Part shown: positions 52,172-61,298 of the stretch, in pieces
Layout: each line of letters starts with the position of its first letter
Position numbering within the stretch: position 1 is the stretch's first letter
Source: CAZDCD01 sp964503885
GTDB taxonomy: Bacteria; Bacteroidota; Bacteroidia; Bacteroidales; UBA10428
Assembly (NCBI GenBank): GCA_964503885.1
Contig: CAZDCD010000002.1
Location: 62,001 to 126,000, forward strand
Length of the DNA: 64,000 nucleotides
Direction: 5' to 3'
The notes under the pieces: model-generated
Seen by the model: only the letters and a program-made list of their open reading frames with translations
Database searches by the model: none
What the model was told of the DNA's origin: nothing
Position numbers and translations under genes: made by a program

Positions 52172-54283
52172 CTACCATTTCATCTTTTTTTCCAGGACTT
52201 GCAGATCGGGTTTGACAGAAGCTATTTCCAAAGATTCCCTATAGAGTTTATTCAAGTTGCCCAAATTTATTTTTGAATCTGCTTTAATAAAAACCGGAAT
52301 TTTGTATAAAGGTGTTTCAATTTCAATGGATTGTCCACCTTCATAGCTATGTTCAGGTTCCCAGGCATCTTTCCATCGGGTGCCGGCAGGCAGATAAAGG
52401 GTATGGGTTTTGGTTCCTTTTTCCCATATGGCTGAAACCAGGATATCCGGGCCATACTGATAAGTCTGCCAGTCAGCCCATGCTTCGGGTTGTTCCGGAT
52501 ATTCAAGGAACAGTGGTCTGACCACAGGCATGCCTGTTTCGTTTGCTTCCTTTGCCAGGTTATAGCTGTAATCAGCTAAAGAAGCATGAATTTTAGCATA
52601 AAGCCTCCAGACAGCAATAAGTTCAGAGTCGTAATGAGGTTCTTTTTTCATATTCCACGGAGCGCGATCTTCGGTGGGGCCGAATTCCATGACAGGACAA
52701 AAACACCCGAATGCCAGCCATCGCGCACATACCTCACGATCCAGGTCGCCCTGCCAATACCCGCCAATGTCGGAACCCCAGATCGGGAAGCCTATAACTG
52801 AGCTTCTTTGAAGGGCTATAATTGCTGTCCTTAATCCCTCCTGGGGTGAACCGATATCTCCTCCCCAAAATCCACTGTACCTTGCACTGTAAGTATACCC
52901 GGCCCGCGGAATAAGCATGAAATCATCGCCGTGAATTAACCGGCAGCTTTCATTTACCGTTTTAACATACAATACAGGGTATTCATTACGCTCCTCCCTG
53001 GCTGTTTTGCCATTCGAAAGGATAATATTGCGGGTTTCGGGCATCAATTCTTCCGACCGGTCGAGTTTAAACCCGTCAACACCCTGTTTCAGCATTTTTT
53101 CAATGCCTTTCTCCTGCCACCAGGAACAAGCTGCAGGATTCGTAAAATCAATCATGGCCACTTTAGCGGAGTCAACATCGCCGTGTATTTTAATACCGGG
53201 CACATAATACTTTTTCTCAAGTGCTTCGGTTCTCATCTCTCCGACTACCCATGGGGCTATCCACAATAGAAATCTGGTATTGTTTTTGTGCAGCCATGTG
53301 ATCATTTGTTCAGCTTCCGGAAATCGTTCATCGTCCCACTCAAAATCTTCATATCCAAAGATTCCTTTTGCCCAGGGCCTGTCGACCCAATAGACTCCGC
53401 ATGGGATATCAAGGGCTTTCATCATTAGAATATCTTCAACGAGCATGCTGTTATAAGGAGTATTTGCCGGGGTATTATCAAAATAGTTCTTATTGTTGGT
53501 ATGGTTGTCTCTCCATCTCCACGGCAGAAATGCCCAACGGGGAGGTACTATGGTAGGGCCGACATGACGTGAATGTGCTTTCACAATATCGGCAGGATGC
53601 GCCGAAGTATAAATGATACCGCTCATTGAAGGGCCTTCGAACTCAATTAAGATCCTTGAAGAATCCGTTTTACAGAGATCATAGCTGCCAGGCCATGTGC
53701 CTTCGATAAATAACCCGTAACCGGCTGAAGAAAGGTAAAAAGGGCAGTACAACGAAAGAGTAGGTTTAATAAGCATATCAATTTTCTGGCCGCGGATGTT
53801 CAGCGCCTCACGGATTCCTTCTTTCCACGATTCCGTTTGGATGCCGTCCACAGTTCTCTCAAAAAGGCCGGTAAAATATTCGTTTTCAGAGGCCGACAGT
53901 CCAATTCCCCATTTCAGTATACCTGTATCGGGTTCTGATGTGAAAGAAAAATTATACTGTTCCTCTTTTTTACCAAACCGGACGGTAATTTTTCTTTCGT
54001 CAATTGTCCATATTGCTTCAAAACGGTCTTCAGTATTGATCAACGTATCCGGTTTTCCTTTCAGCCATGACTTTCCGGCATTGGTTTCAAAAAACAACGT
54101 GCCTGCATTACCTGGCATGCCGCCTATAAAGGATAACGGGAGGTTAAAACCGTTATTTTCAGTTTTCAGATTAAAACCTACCAGTTCCGTGTTACCTGAG
54201 TATGTAAGCTCAACAAGGCTGTTTTTCTGGCAGCTAATTGCAAAAATGCCCAAGATGATCAGCAGAATATTTTTCTTTCTCAT
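52172..54283 (-). CDS. Glycoside hydrolase family 31 lipoprotein
   Basis: 703 residues with a lipobox GIFAISC at Cys18. An N-terminal mutarotase-like beta-sandwich precedes the barrel. The nucleophile is Asp408 in DGFKLDRSEE, the acid/base lies in SGFWGGDIGSP, and IWGSDIGGYW is the canonical GH31 wall. GH31 includes alpha-glucosidases, alpha-xylosidases and related enzymes; the KLDRSE variant in place of the usual WxDxxE leaves the specificity open. It shares strand and a 12-base spacer with the next hydrolase upstream, so they probably attack one glycan together. Confidence 0.9.
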   Translation of the reverse strand: MRKKNILLIILGIFAISCQKNSLVELTYSGNTELVGFNLKTENNGFNLPLSFIGGMPGNAGTLFFETNAGKSWLKGKPDTLINTEDRFEAIWTIDERKITVRFGKKEEQYNFSFTSEPDTGILKWGIGLSASENEYFTGLFERTVDGIQTESWKEGIREALNIRGQKIDMLIKPTLSLYCPFYLSSAGYGLFIEGTWPGSYDLCKTDSSRILIEFEGPSMSGIIYTSAHPADIVKAHSRHVGPTIVPPRWAFLPWRWRDNHTNNKNYFDNTPANTPYNSMLVEDILMMKALDIPCGVYWVDRPWAKGIFGYEDFEWDDERFPEAEQMITWLHKNNTRFLLWIAPWVVGEMRTEALEKKYYVPGIKIHGDVDSAKVAMIDFTNPAACSWWQEKGIEKMLKQGVDGFKLDRSEELMPETRNIILSNGKTAREERNEYPVLYVKTVNESCRLIHGDDFMLIPRAGYTYSARYSGFWGGDIGSPQEGLRTAIIALQRSSVIGFPIWGSDIGGYWQGDLDREVCARWLAFGCFCPVMEFGPTEDRAPWNMKKEPHYDSELIAVWRLYAKIHASLADYSYNLAKEANETGMPVVRPLFLEYPEQPEAWADWQTYQYGPDILVSAIWEKGTKTHTLYLPAGTRWKDAWEPEHSYEGGQSIEIETPLYKIPVFIKADSKINLGNLNKLYRESLEIASVKPDLQVLEKKMKW

Positions 54284-54295
54284 AGGTAGTATTAT

Positions 54296-56449
54296 TTATT
54301 CATGAAGGGGAAATAACTTTTCATACTTTACGTTCCATGTTCCGTCGGATGGAAATCCGTTTGTACCGTCCTCGTTTTTAAGCGCACACATCATGGCAAC
54401 TGCGGCCAACAAACCACCGTTTCCGGGCAAATATACCGAAAGAACTTTATCCTGGTAATTGTGCCCGTTTGCCAGGTACCTGTTTTTCGGAGTGTCCATA
54501 AGCAACAGGTCAACTGCCAGATCAGGATCGTGTAATGAGGCAGCATTCATGGCAGCCAGGGGGAAATCCCATCCCCAGCAGCTATGCCAGTCCCATTTTT
54601 CCAGTACTTCATCCAGTGTGCGATGCAATATTGACGTATCTACTTTTGCAGTTTCGGGCAATAATCCGGATATGCCTAAAACAATTGGATGGTCGGTCAG
54701 GTACAATGAATTTATCCAGCAATCTTGTGCATTTTCGGAGAAGAGATACAGACCGTCCTTTACAGGAAGTTCAGCCAGATGGTCAATAACCTGTTGCCAT
54801 TTCGTGTCGGGTTGTAAACCTGACCTTTCACGCCACTTCTGTGCTGTTTGCAGGGCCCAGTACCAGTAAGCCAGCTCGAATGGCGGATTTATGGTGGTTT
54901 CGGGATTAAAACGCTCCTGTGCTGGAATCAGTGGAGGTCCGAGAATATATCTTTTATGCAGACTATCCCACCGGGCATAGGATACCATGAAATCAGCCGT
55001 TTTAAAGACAAGGCCTGAATACTTTTTCAGAATTGAATCCTTCCGGTGACCATTCCTGTATAGGAGTTCTGCAAAATAAATAATATGCGGTTGTTGCCAG
55101 ATAAGAAACGGACCTATGGTGCTCGGACTTTCCCTGCCATCCGGGCCAACCATTTTGGGCCAGCGTGCACCGTCATATCCTTGCAGTCTTGCTGTGTGTT
55201 CTGCCTGATTGGCTATATTAAAATAATATTCCATCTGTTTATTGATCAGGTCAGCCCTGTTCCACAGGATAAAGTGAACCGCATGCCACCAGTGCATTTC
55301 CATATGAAATTTACCGTACCAGCTATTGTATGTCAGTCCGGTTTCCTGGGGTGGCAAAGATCCTGTGCATTGTATTCTGGTAAGGTATTGTGACAGAATA
55401 ACCCTTCTTTCCAATTCAAATGCACGCGGATCAGTGCATGCTGAAAAATCAACAGCAGCGCCGCTTTCCCAGAAATTCTGCCATTTTTTTTGATTGTTCT
55501 TTTTAGTATCGGAAAACGTGGGGAGGTTATCGGTAATTTTTTCCTCAGAGAAACAACACGTTAATTCAAAGAAATCACGTGCATCAGACGGAACAATTTT
55601 TAAAAGATGATTCTCCGGAGAAAATAAACCGGCTTTTCCATTCCATTCCAGTTTCACATAATATTTTTCTGCATCCAGCACTCTTTGAAGAATGGCGCCG
55701 TTTTTTAATGAGTCGGTTATTCTTGTGGTATGCTTTTCCGGATCGTTAAAATTGCAGCCTGAACTGAATTTTTCATGGGTCGGATAAGGAAATTGGATCT
55801 TAACCGTGAGTTTACCGGATTTGAGGAGGTCTGATTTAATGCGGAAAGCAACCATATCCCTGTCCTGATGGCAATATGTGATCACTTCCACCGGGATGCC
55901 GTCGATTTCGAAATAACTCAGGATCTCTCCTTTCCAGAGGTTGAGTTTTTGCAGCGGATGTTTGATTTCTGACAGCACATAGTTTTGCGAATCGTTTTTA
56001 CTGATTTCCAGTCCGATCAATCCTAAATGAATGCGGTGAGGATTTTCCCTTAACCACTGAGAAGCTTTATACTTTCTGCTTTCAGGATCGTTGGTAAATT
56101 GATAGGGATAGGGAACCGAATCATTCCCGGCTTTATAGTTCTTATACACATCAGTTAAGGAATAATTTTCGGGGTTGGGAAACGAATGCCATCCCCACTG
56201 ACTTTGCGTACCCAGCGGGATTCCATTTTCATAGAATCCGGGAAAGGATTGCATGCCGGTAATATCCGCAGTATAGGCAAAGTCTCCGTTCCCGACCGTT
56301 AAAGGGCCGAGTGAATCAATTACAGGATTCGATATGTTATGCCTGGTAACCAGGGCATACCTGTCGACCGGGATCTTATGGTGAGCAAACGTGCAGGAAA
56401 GGAATAATGCAGGAAAGAATAATACCGATATGAAATGCATTCCTTTCAT
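54296..56449 (-). CDS. Six-hairpin glycosidase-like lipoprotein, probably GH65-related
   Basis: 717 residues with a lipobox FLSC near position 19. An N-terminal beta-sandwich (about 35-320, GPLTVGNGDFAYTADITG) precedes an (alpha/alpha)6-like barrel (about 345-710: NSWYGKFHMEMHWWHAVHF, ARWPKMVGPDGRESPS, FELAYWYWALQTAQKW, SCWGWDFPLAAMNAASLH). The plan resembles GH65 and related inverting enzymes. The GPDE motif of GH65 phosphorylases is replaced by GPDGRE, so the catalytic acid and the reaction are uncertain. It is the first gene of a two-gene operon with GH31. A Bacteroidota-type start could be M1 or M4. Confidence 0.7.
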   Translation of the reverse strand: MKGMHFISVLFFPALFLSCTFAHHKIPVDRYALVTRHNISNPVIDSLGPLTVGNGDFAYTADITGMQSFPGFYENGIPLGTQSQWGWHSFPNPENYSLTDVYKNYKAGNDSVPYPYQFTNDPESRKYKASQWLRENPHRIHLGLIGLEISKNDSQNYVLSEIKHPLQKLNLWKGEILSYFEIDGIPVEVITYCHQDRDMVAFRIKSDLLKSGKLTVKIQFPYPTHEKFSSGCNFNDPEKHTTRITDSLKNGAILQRVLDAEKYYVKLEWNGKAGLFSPENHLLKIVPSDARDFFELTCCFSEEKITDNLPTFSDTKKNNQKKWQNFWESGAAVDFSACTDPRAFELERRVILSQYLTRIQCTGSLPPQETGLTYNSWYGKFHMEMHWWHAVHFILWNRADLINKQMEYYFNIANQAEHTARLQGYDGARWPKMVGPDGRESPSTIGPFLIWQQPHIIYFAELLYRNGHRKDSILKKYSGLVFKTADFMVSYARWDSLHKRYILGPPLIPAQERFNPETTINPPFELAYWYWALQTAQKWRERSGLQPDTKWQQVIDHLAELPVKDGLYLFSENAQDCWINSLYLTDHPIVLGISGLLPETAKVDTSILHRTLDEVLEKWDWHSCWGWDFPLAAMNAASLHDPDLAVDLLLMDTPKNRYLANGHNYQDKVLSVYLPGNGGLLAAVAMMCALKNEDGTNGFPSDGTWNVKYEKLFPLHE

Positions 56450-56651
56450 AGGTTACCTTGATAACGAATTAATCCACAGAAAACCAATTAGTGAAAATAG
56501 TAAAAAAAAGACTATTCATGAACTGAAAAATAAAAACCTGGGTTTTTTAAAGTGGTAGGTGGAAATCAGGCTTATGATCCGGATACTCCCGGATCTGATT
56601 TATGTATTCGGAAGAGTATTCATTTTGCCGGAATGTTAGTTGCTGATTTAT

Positions 56652-56682
56652 TTTGATAATAGAATAAGATGCACTAATTTTG
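56652..56682 (+). promoter_or_regulatory. Consensus promoter of the initiator tRNA locus
   Basis: TTTG (56652-56655), 19 bases, then TAATTTTG (56675-56682) is a full Bacteroidota promoter match. It would transcribe first the broken tRNA copy (from 56761), then the intact tRNA (from 56871). The 202 bases before it, back to the GH65-like start, hold nothing recognisable. Confidence 0.75.
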
Positions 56683-56760
56683 CCCCTTCAAAAGTGAGGA
56701 TGTACTTTAAAAGGCATATTCGCTCAAAGGTTCTTGGAAGTTAGTTTTTATAAAATATAT

Positions 56761-56847
56761 TGCGGGGTGGAGTCCCGCCTGAGGCGGGAGCAGCTCGTTG
56801 GGTTCATATCCGCCTGGGCGGACATAGGTTCAAGCCCGGAAGGTAGT
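56761..56847 (+). pseudogene. Broken initiator tRNA copy with two palindromic insertions
   Basis: The segment starts with the same bases as the intact tRNA-fMet downstream (aaaatatat then TGCGGGGTGGAG). It then has TCCCGCC-TGA-GGCGGGA (56773-56789), resumes with CAGCTCGTTGGG and TTCAT, has TCCGCC-TG-GGCGGA (56809-56822), and resumes with AGGTTCAAG. The 3' acceptor strand is degraded (CCCGGAAGGTAG). The two GC-rich palindromes share a CCGCCT/GGCGG core. The D-loop and anticodon arm are wrecked, so it cannot be a working tRNA. Confidence 0.8.
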
Positions 56848-56870
56848 TTGAAATAGTCAAAAAAATATAT

Positions 56871-56943
<73 letters not shown>

Positions 56944-56948
56944 CTCCA

Positions 56949-56985
56949 AAATGCCTGGCACGAAGTGCCGGGCATTTTATTTTTT
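56949..56985 (+). terminator. Terminator 1 after tRNA-fMet
   Basis: AAATGCC-t-GGCAC-gaa-GTGCC-g-GGCATTT (56949-56977), a 12-bp stem with one internal mismatch, followed by TATTTTTTG. It lies 5 bases after the tRNA. Confidence 0.9.
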
Positions 56986-57024
56986 GAATCTGTTGGAACT
57001 TATTTCCATAAGAAGACAAAAAAT

Positions 57025-57060
57025 AAAATGCCCAAAGAGTCGTAGACTCAGGCATTTTAG
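57025..57060. terminator. Terminator 2 in the tRNA-fMet locus
   Basis: AAAATGCC (57025-57032) pairs with GGCATTTT (57051-57058), with an inner stem GAGTC-gta-GACTC (57037-57049). It has nearly the same outer stem as terminator 1 but an unrelated inner hairpin, as if the inner part had been swapped or inserted. Confidence 0.7.
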
Positions 57061-57085
57061 AGTAAAGCAACTCCCCAACGGACTC

Positions 57086-57126
57086 GCCGTCCCGTGTAAA
57101 ACGGGACGGCAACACTGTCCCCGCTA
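57086..57126 (+). repeat. Palindrome fused to a third 3' fragment of the initiator tRNA
   Basis: GCCGTCCCGT-gtaaa-ACGGGACGGC (57086-57110) is a perfect 10-bp hairpin. It is followed by ACTGTCCCCGCTAC (57114-57127), which repeats the T-arm end and acceptor 3' strand of the intact tRNA-fMet. The bases before it show no clear 5' half of a tRNA. Confidence 0.65.
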
Positions 57127-57128
57127 CA

Positions 57129-57158
57129 AAACCCCGGCTGATCCGGGGTTTATTTTTT
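57129..57158 (+). terminator. Terminator 3 in the tRNA-fMet locus
   Basis: AAACCCCGG (57129-57137), loop CTGAT, CCGGGGTTT (57143-57151), followed by ATTTTTT. It is the third terminator in under 220 bases. From 57159 to the next promoter box the DNA is A+T-rich with no gene seen. Confidence 0.85.
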
Positions 57159-57449
57159 GAAAATAGATTGGAAAAATTCCAAGAGTTAATAAAGCTTTTC
57201 AATTATTATTAATTCTACCGAAAATAGCTTTCCGTTCTCAATAGTTCCATATAATTGTTTTTAGAGTTCAATTTTTCTATCTGAGGGAATATCATCAATT
57301 AGTAATGAGCCAACTTTAAGAGAAGTTTTGATGAAAATTTTTTTAAGCTAAATCTGTATATTTATATAAATTATACTCAAATTAGAGAATCCACCGCTGA
57401 AGTGTTACTTGCTGAATATATTATACACACATTTCCCTCAAATCTTTTA

Positions 57450-57457
57450 TATCTTTG
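57450..57457 (+). promoter_or_regulatory. -7 element of the M23 peptidase operon promoter
   Basis: TATCTTTG matches TANNTTTG exactly and ends 18 bases before the start codon at 57476. No TTTG is found at the expected -33 distance. Confidence 0.45.
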
Positions 57458-57475
57458 TCGAAATTCTTTTCAGTC

Positions 57476-58342
57476 ATGTCAAAAAGCAAAAGCGGAAGAT
57501 CGTTTCTTGAGAAGTTCAGGCACAAATACAGGTTGTCCATTTACCGCGATGAAACATATGAAGAGGTGCTTAATCTCAGACTTTCGAGATTAAACGTTTT
57601 TACCCTGGTGGGGGCTACAACACTGGTATTTCTTATTATTGTCATTTCCATTATTGCGTATACTCCGGCAAGGGAATTCATTCCGGGTTATCCCGATGCC
57701 GAGACGATAAACAATATTTATAAGAATGCCTTATTGCTGGATTCGCTCGAGGTCGAGATCCGGAAAAGAGACCTGTATTTCAATAACCTGAAAAAAATCG
57801 TCTCCGGGGAGAAGCCCGACGACCTCAGTAACAACTATGACTCCGGAAAGACATACGAGAATATTAAATTCACCAGGTCATCCGAAGATTCTATGCTCAG
57901 GGATATGATCGAGCAGGATGGGCAGTATGATCTCCTGATCTATTCCGGAAGGAAGCCGGTTTCATCGATAACCCTGACGCATTTTTTCACACCCATTAAA
58001 GGATTGGTCACCAACTCATTCAATACGGCCAACAACCATTACGGAGTTGATATTGTAGCCGCTCCGAATGAGGTGGTTAAGGCCACTCTCGATGGAACGA
58101 TCATTCTTGCATCATGGACAATAGAGACGGGTTATGTGATCATGATCCAGCATGAAAACAACCTGGTCTCGGTATACAAGCACAATGCCGAATTGCTGAA
58201 AAGACAGGGTGATTTTGTGAGGGTCGGGGAACCCATAGCCATTGTCGGCAATTCAGGTGAACTGACCACAGGTCCGCACCTGCATTTTGAACTTTGGCAT
58301 AACAGCACTCCCTTAAATCCCATCGACTACATTACTTTCTGA
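57476..58342 (+). CDS. Membrane-anchored M23 (LytM-type) peptidase
   Basis: 288 residues from MSKSKSGRSFLEKF, placed just after a -7 box; an upstream in-frame start would add seven. A basic cytoplasmic start precedes one transmembrane helix (about 42-64), a short coiled linker and a C-terminal M23 domain with NNHYGVD (His188, Asp192) and GPHLHFELW, which supply the zinc ligands. It probably cuts peptidoglycan cross-links or activates an amidase at the cell wall. It starts the run of housekeeping genes with dxr and rseP. Confidence 0.93.
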   Translation: MSKSKSGRSFLEKFRHKYRLSIYRDETYEEVLNLRLSRLNVFTLVGATTLVFLIIVISIIAYTPAREFIPGYPDAETINNIYKNALLLDSLEVEIRKRDLYFNNLKKIVSGEKPDDLSNNYDSGKTYENIKFTRSSEDSMLRDMIEQDGQYDLLIYSGRKPVSSITLTHFFTPIKGLVTNSFNTANNHYGVDIVAAPNEVVKATLDGTIILASWTIETGYVIMIQHENNLVSVYKHNAELLKRQGDFVRVGEPIAIVGNSGELTTGPHLHFELWHNSTPLNPIDYITF

Positions 58343-58360
58343 AAAAACCCGGGCAATCCG

Positions 58361-59515
58361 ATGAAAAAAAGAATTGTCATACTGGGATCTACAGGTTCTA
58401 TAGGTACGCAGGCCTTGGAAGTGATAGAAGCTCATCGTGACAAATTTGATCTGGTGGGTATAGCTGCCGGTAAGAACGCCGATCTGCTGATCGAACAGGC
58501 GCTGAAATTTCAGCCGGCTTATGTCGTCATCGGTGATGAGCATAAGTATCGGGATGTCGCCGATGCATTAAAGTTCCTTCCCGTTCAGGTATCGGCTGGA
58601 CTCGATGCACTCTGCACTGTTTCAGCCCTCCCGGATATAGAAATAGTACTTACGGCACTGGTGGGTTATGCCGGCCTGAAGCCTACGATCGGGGCAATAA
58701 AGGCGGGCAAGAATATTGCACTGGCAAACAAAGAAACCCTGGTGGTAGCCGGCGAGTTGATTAAAAGCGGGGCCGCCTCAAGCGGAAGCAGCATTTACCC
58801 TGTTGATTCCGAACATTCTGCAATTTTTCAATGCCTGGTGGGTGAGTCTGCCGGAAGCATTGAAAAAATATATTTGACAGCTTCAGGAGGCCCATTCAGA
58901 GGGAAAAGCCATGCAGAGCTCAGGCATGTTACAAGAAGAGAAGCGCTTCAGCATCCGAACTGGTGCATGGGCGAAAAGGTGACGATCGATTCGGCCACCC
59001 TGATGAATAAAGGACTTGAGGCCATAGAAGCCAGGTGGTTGTTTGACTTAAACCCGGACCAGATCGATGTGGTTATTCATCCGCAATCGGTTATTCATTC
59101 CGTTGTGCAGTTTATCGACGGTTCGATGAAAGCACAGATGGGACTGCCCGATATGAGGTTACCTATTCAGTATGCCCTGAGTTACCCTGAACGGATACAA
59201 TCGGGATTCAAACGGTTCAGCTTCACCGATTACCCTTCATTTACATTTGAAAAGCCCGATACACTGGTTTTCAGGAGCCTGGAGCTGGCGTTTACTGCAC
59301 TCCGGAAAGGCGGAAATCTACCGTGTATCATGAATGCCGCCAACGAAGTTGTGGTTGAAGCCTTTCTTCAGGACCGGATTGATTTTCTAAAAATACCTGA
59401 GATCATAGAATCGGCCATGGTTAAAATGGATTTTGTTGCCCACCCTTCCTTTGATGACTATTCCGAATGTGATTGTGATACCAGGATTTATACACGTGAA
59501 CTTATCGGACTATAG
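58361..59515 (+). CDS. dxr: 1-deoxy-D-xylulose 5-phosphate reductoisomerase
   Basis: 384 residues. It makes methylerythritol phosphate, the committed step of the non-mevalonate isoprenoid pathway. The NADPH-binding GSTGSIGTQALEVI is at the N-terminus, LANKETLVVAG is next, the metal site is PVDSEHSAIFQC, and LTASGGPFRG forms the active-site flap. HPNWCMGEKVTIDSATL (about 200-215) is also canonical. The C-terminus is helical as usual. It starts 18 bases after the M23 gene and is followed by rseP, a frequent order in Bacteroidota. Confidence 0.98.
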   Translation: MKKRIVILGSTGSIGTQALEVIEAHRDKFDLVGIAAGKNADLLIEQALKFQPAYVVIGDEHKYRDVADALKFLPVQVSAGLDALCTVSALPDIEIVLTALVGYAGLKPTIGAIKAGKNIALANKETLVVAGELIKSGAASSGSSIYPVDSEHSAIFQCLVGESAGSIEKIYLTASGGPFRGKSHAELRHVTRREALQHPNWCMGEKVTIDSATLMNKGLEAIEARWLFDLNPDQIDVVIHPQSVIHSVVQFIDGSMKAQMGLPDMRLPIQYALSYPERIQSGFKRFSFTDYPSFTFEKPDTLVFRSLELAFTALRKGGNLPCIMNAANEVVVEAFLQDRIDFLKIPEIIESAMVKMDFVAHPSFDDYSECDCDTRIYTRELIGL

Positions 59516-59597
59516 AATGTTTTTTTCTTTGTTTTCGTCTCCGGATTAAATATTCGCTTATTTTTGCGTTCAATTCATTTTAAAACAACTATATCGA

Positions 59598-60911
59598 ATG
59601 ACTTTTTTTATAAAAGCCGGTCAGTTAATTCTTAGCCTCTCTATCCTGGTTATATTGCATGAATTCGGCCATTTTCTGTTCGCCAAATTATTCCACACAA
59701 GAGTTGAAAAGTTCTATTTGTTTTTCAATCCGTGGTTCTCGCTGTTCAAGATAAAGAAAGGCGAAACCGAGTATGGCATCGGATGGCTGCCCCTGGGCGG
59801 ATACGTAAAAATATCGGGAATGATCGATGAATCGATGGATAAGGAGCAGCTGAAACAACCACCGCAGCCCTATGAATTCAGGTCTAAACCTTCGTGGCAA
59901 CGGTTGCTGATCATGATCGGCGGAGTGCTTGTTAATTTTATTACTGCTATTGTGATCTATATCCTCCTGTTATATTCCTTTGGCAGGGAATATATTCCAA
60001 CGGCAAACTTAACCTATGGAGTGGCATGGGATTCGCTGGCGCTGAAAAACGGATTTGAGAACGGCGACAAGATTATTTCAATCGGCGGTGATACCGTTGA
60101 AGAATTTGGAGAGATCACAAAATTCATCATTGAAAATTCGCCGAAAAAAGTTACTGTTCAGCGGAATGGCCAACTGAAAACCATTAATCTGCCCCACGAT
60201 TTTGTACAATCGATCATCAGTGAGGAAGCAATTCCTCTCTGTACCCCGCTGCTCCCGAATATAGTCGATTCCATATTACCCGGCTCATCAGCCCAGGAGC
60301 ACAATATTCAGAGGGGCGACAGAATAATTGCCGTGAATGGAATTAAAACGCCCTTCTTTGAGGATATTGCCAGAATTGTGGGTGAAAACAAGAACAAGGA
60401 TCTGAAACTGGATATTGAACGCGGCAACGACACACTTGTTAAAGATCTCGGTATACCTAAAAAAGGCCTTATAGGCTTTGGGCCCAAACTGCCCGAAACA
60501 AAAAGGACCGTATATTCTTTTGCCGGTTCGATTCCTGCCGGAATCAGATACGGTGTCGGAACGCTGGGAAGCTATATCAAGCAGCTGAAACATGTCTTTT
60601 CAAGAGCAGGGATAAAAAAGATCGGCGGATTCGGAACCATTGGCAAGCTATTCCCCGACAAATGGGAATGGGATGTTTTCTGGAACCTGACGGCATTTCT
60701 GTCCATTATTCTTGCCTTCATGAATATTCTTCCTATACCTGCGCTTGACGGAGGGCATGTGTTGTTTTTACTTTATGAAATGGTCACCGGCCGTAAACCC
60801 GGGGATAAATTTCTGGAGTATGCGCAGATCGTTGGGATGATCATTCTGCTGACTCTGCTGATTTACGCCAATGGCAACGATATTTACCAGTCTATTTTTA
60901 ATAAGCCTTAA
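59598..60911 (+). CDS. rseP: RseP-type site-2 intramembrane metalloprotease
   Basis: 437 residues. HEFGH (His21, Glu22, His25) in the first membrane helix and LDGGH in the third provide the zinc site. One and a half PDZ domains lie between (about 135-290: NGFENGDKIISIGGD, IQRGDRIIAVNG). It cuts anti-sigma factors or leftover signal peptides within the membrane. A TATTTTTG box at 59559-59566 suggests its own promoter in addition to read-through from dxr. Confidence 0.96.
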   Translation: MTFFIKAGQLILSLSILVILHEFGHFLFAKLFHTRVEKFYLFFNPWFSLFKIKKGETEYGIGWLPLGGYVKISGMIDESMDKEQLKQPPQPYEFRSKPSWQRLLIMIGGVLVNFITAIVIYILLLYSFGREYIPTANLTYGVAWDSLALKNGFENGDKIISIGGDTVEEFGEITKFIIENSPKKVTVQRNGQLKTINLPHDFVQSIISEEAIPLCTPLLPNIVDSILPGSSAQEHNIQRGDRIIAVNGIKTPFFEDIARIVGENKNKDLKLDIERGNDTLVKDLGIPKKGLIGFGPKLPETKRTVYSFAGSIPAGIRYGVGTLGSYIKQLKHVFSRAGIKKIGGFGTIGKLFPDKWEWDVFWNLTAFLSIILAFMNILPIPALDGGHVLFLLYEMVTGRKPGDKFLEYAQIVGMIILLTLLIYANGNDIYQSIFNKP

Positions 60912-60996
60912 TTTCATAACAATAAGCACATTTATTGCCATATTCAGGTAAATTATATCTAATTTTACAGGACATATTGCATAAATCTTTAAACAT

Positions 60997-61203
60997 ATGA
61001 ACATAAGTATTCTTTTAGCTTTGCCCGGACCAACCGAGATAATATTGATTATCCTGGTATTGCTCCTTCTTTTTGGTGGCAGAAAAATTCCTGAACTGAT
61101 GAAAGGACTCGGTCAGGGTATGCGTGAGTTTAAGAAGGCCTCAAGAAATGATGATCAGGCCGACAGCAAAACAGAAGGTACTCTTGAAGAGAAATCCAAA
61201 TAG
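60997..61203 (+). CDS. tatA: Sec-independent translocase subunit TatA/TatE
   Basis: 68 residues: one N-terminal transmembrane helix (about 10-25), hinge LLLLFGGRKIPELMKGLGQG, then an amphipathic helix (GMREFKKA) and a charged tail, the complete TatA plan. It forms the pore through which folded proteins cross the inner membrane. tatC is not nearby. Confidence 0.95.
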   Translation: MNISILLALPGPTEIILIILVLLLLFGGRKIPELMKGLGQGMREFKKASRNDDQADSKTEGTLEEKSK

Positions 61204-61298
61204 AACTTCCCGTAATAATGCATTACCAGACATGTACGTGTTTTTATTCACGGATTCCATTTCATTCGAGTTGATAACTCCCACCCCATTCAAGGATA

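Noticed and set aside
56761..56847. Split or intron-containing functional tRNA
   Set aside because: Removing the two palindromes does not restore the D-arm, anticodon stem or acceptor pairing, and an intact copy follows 24 bases later.
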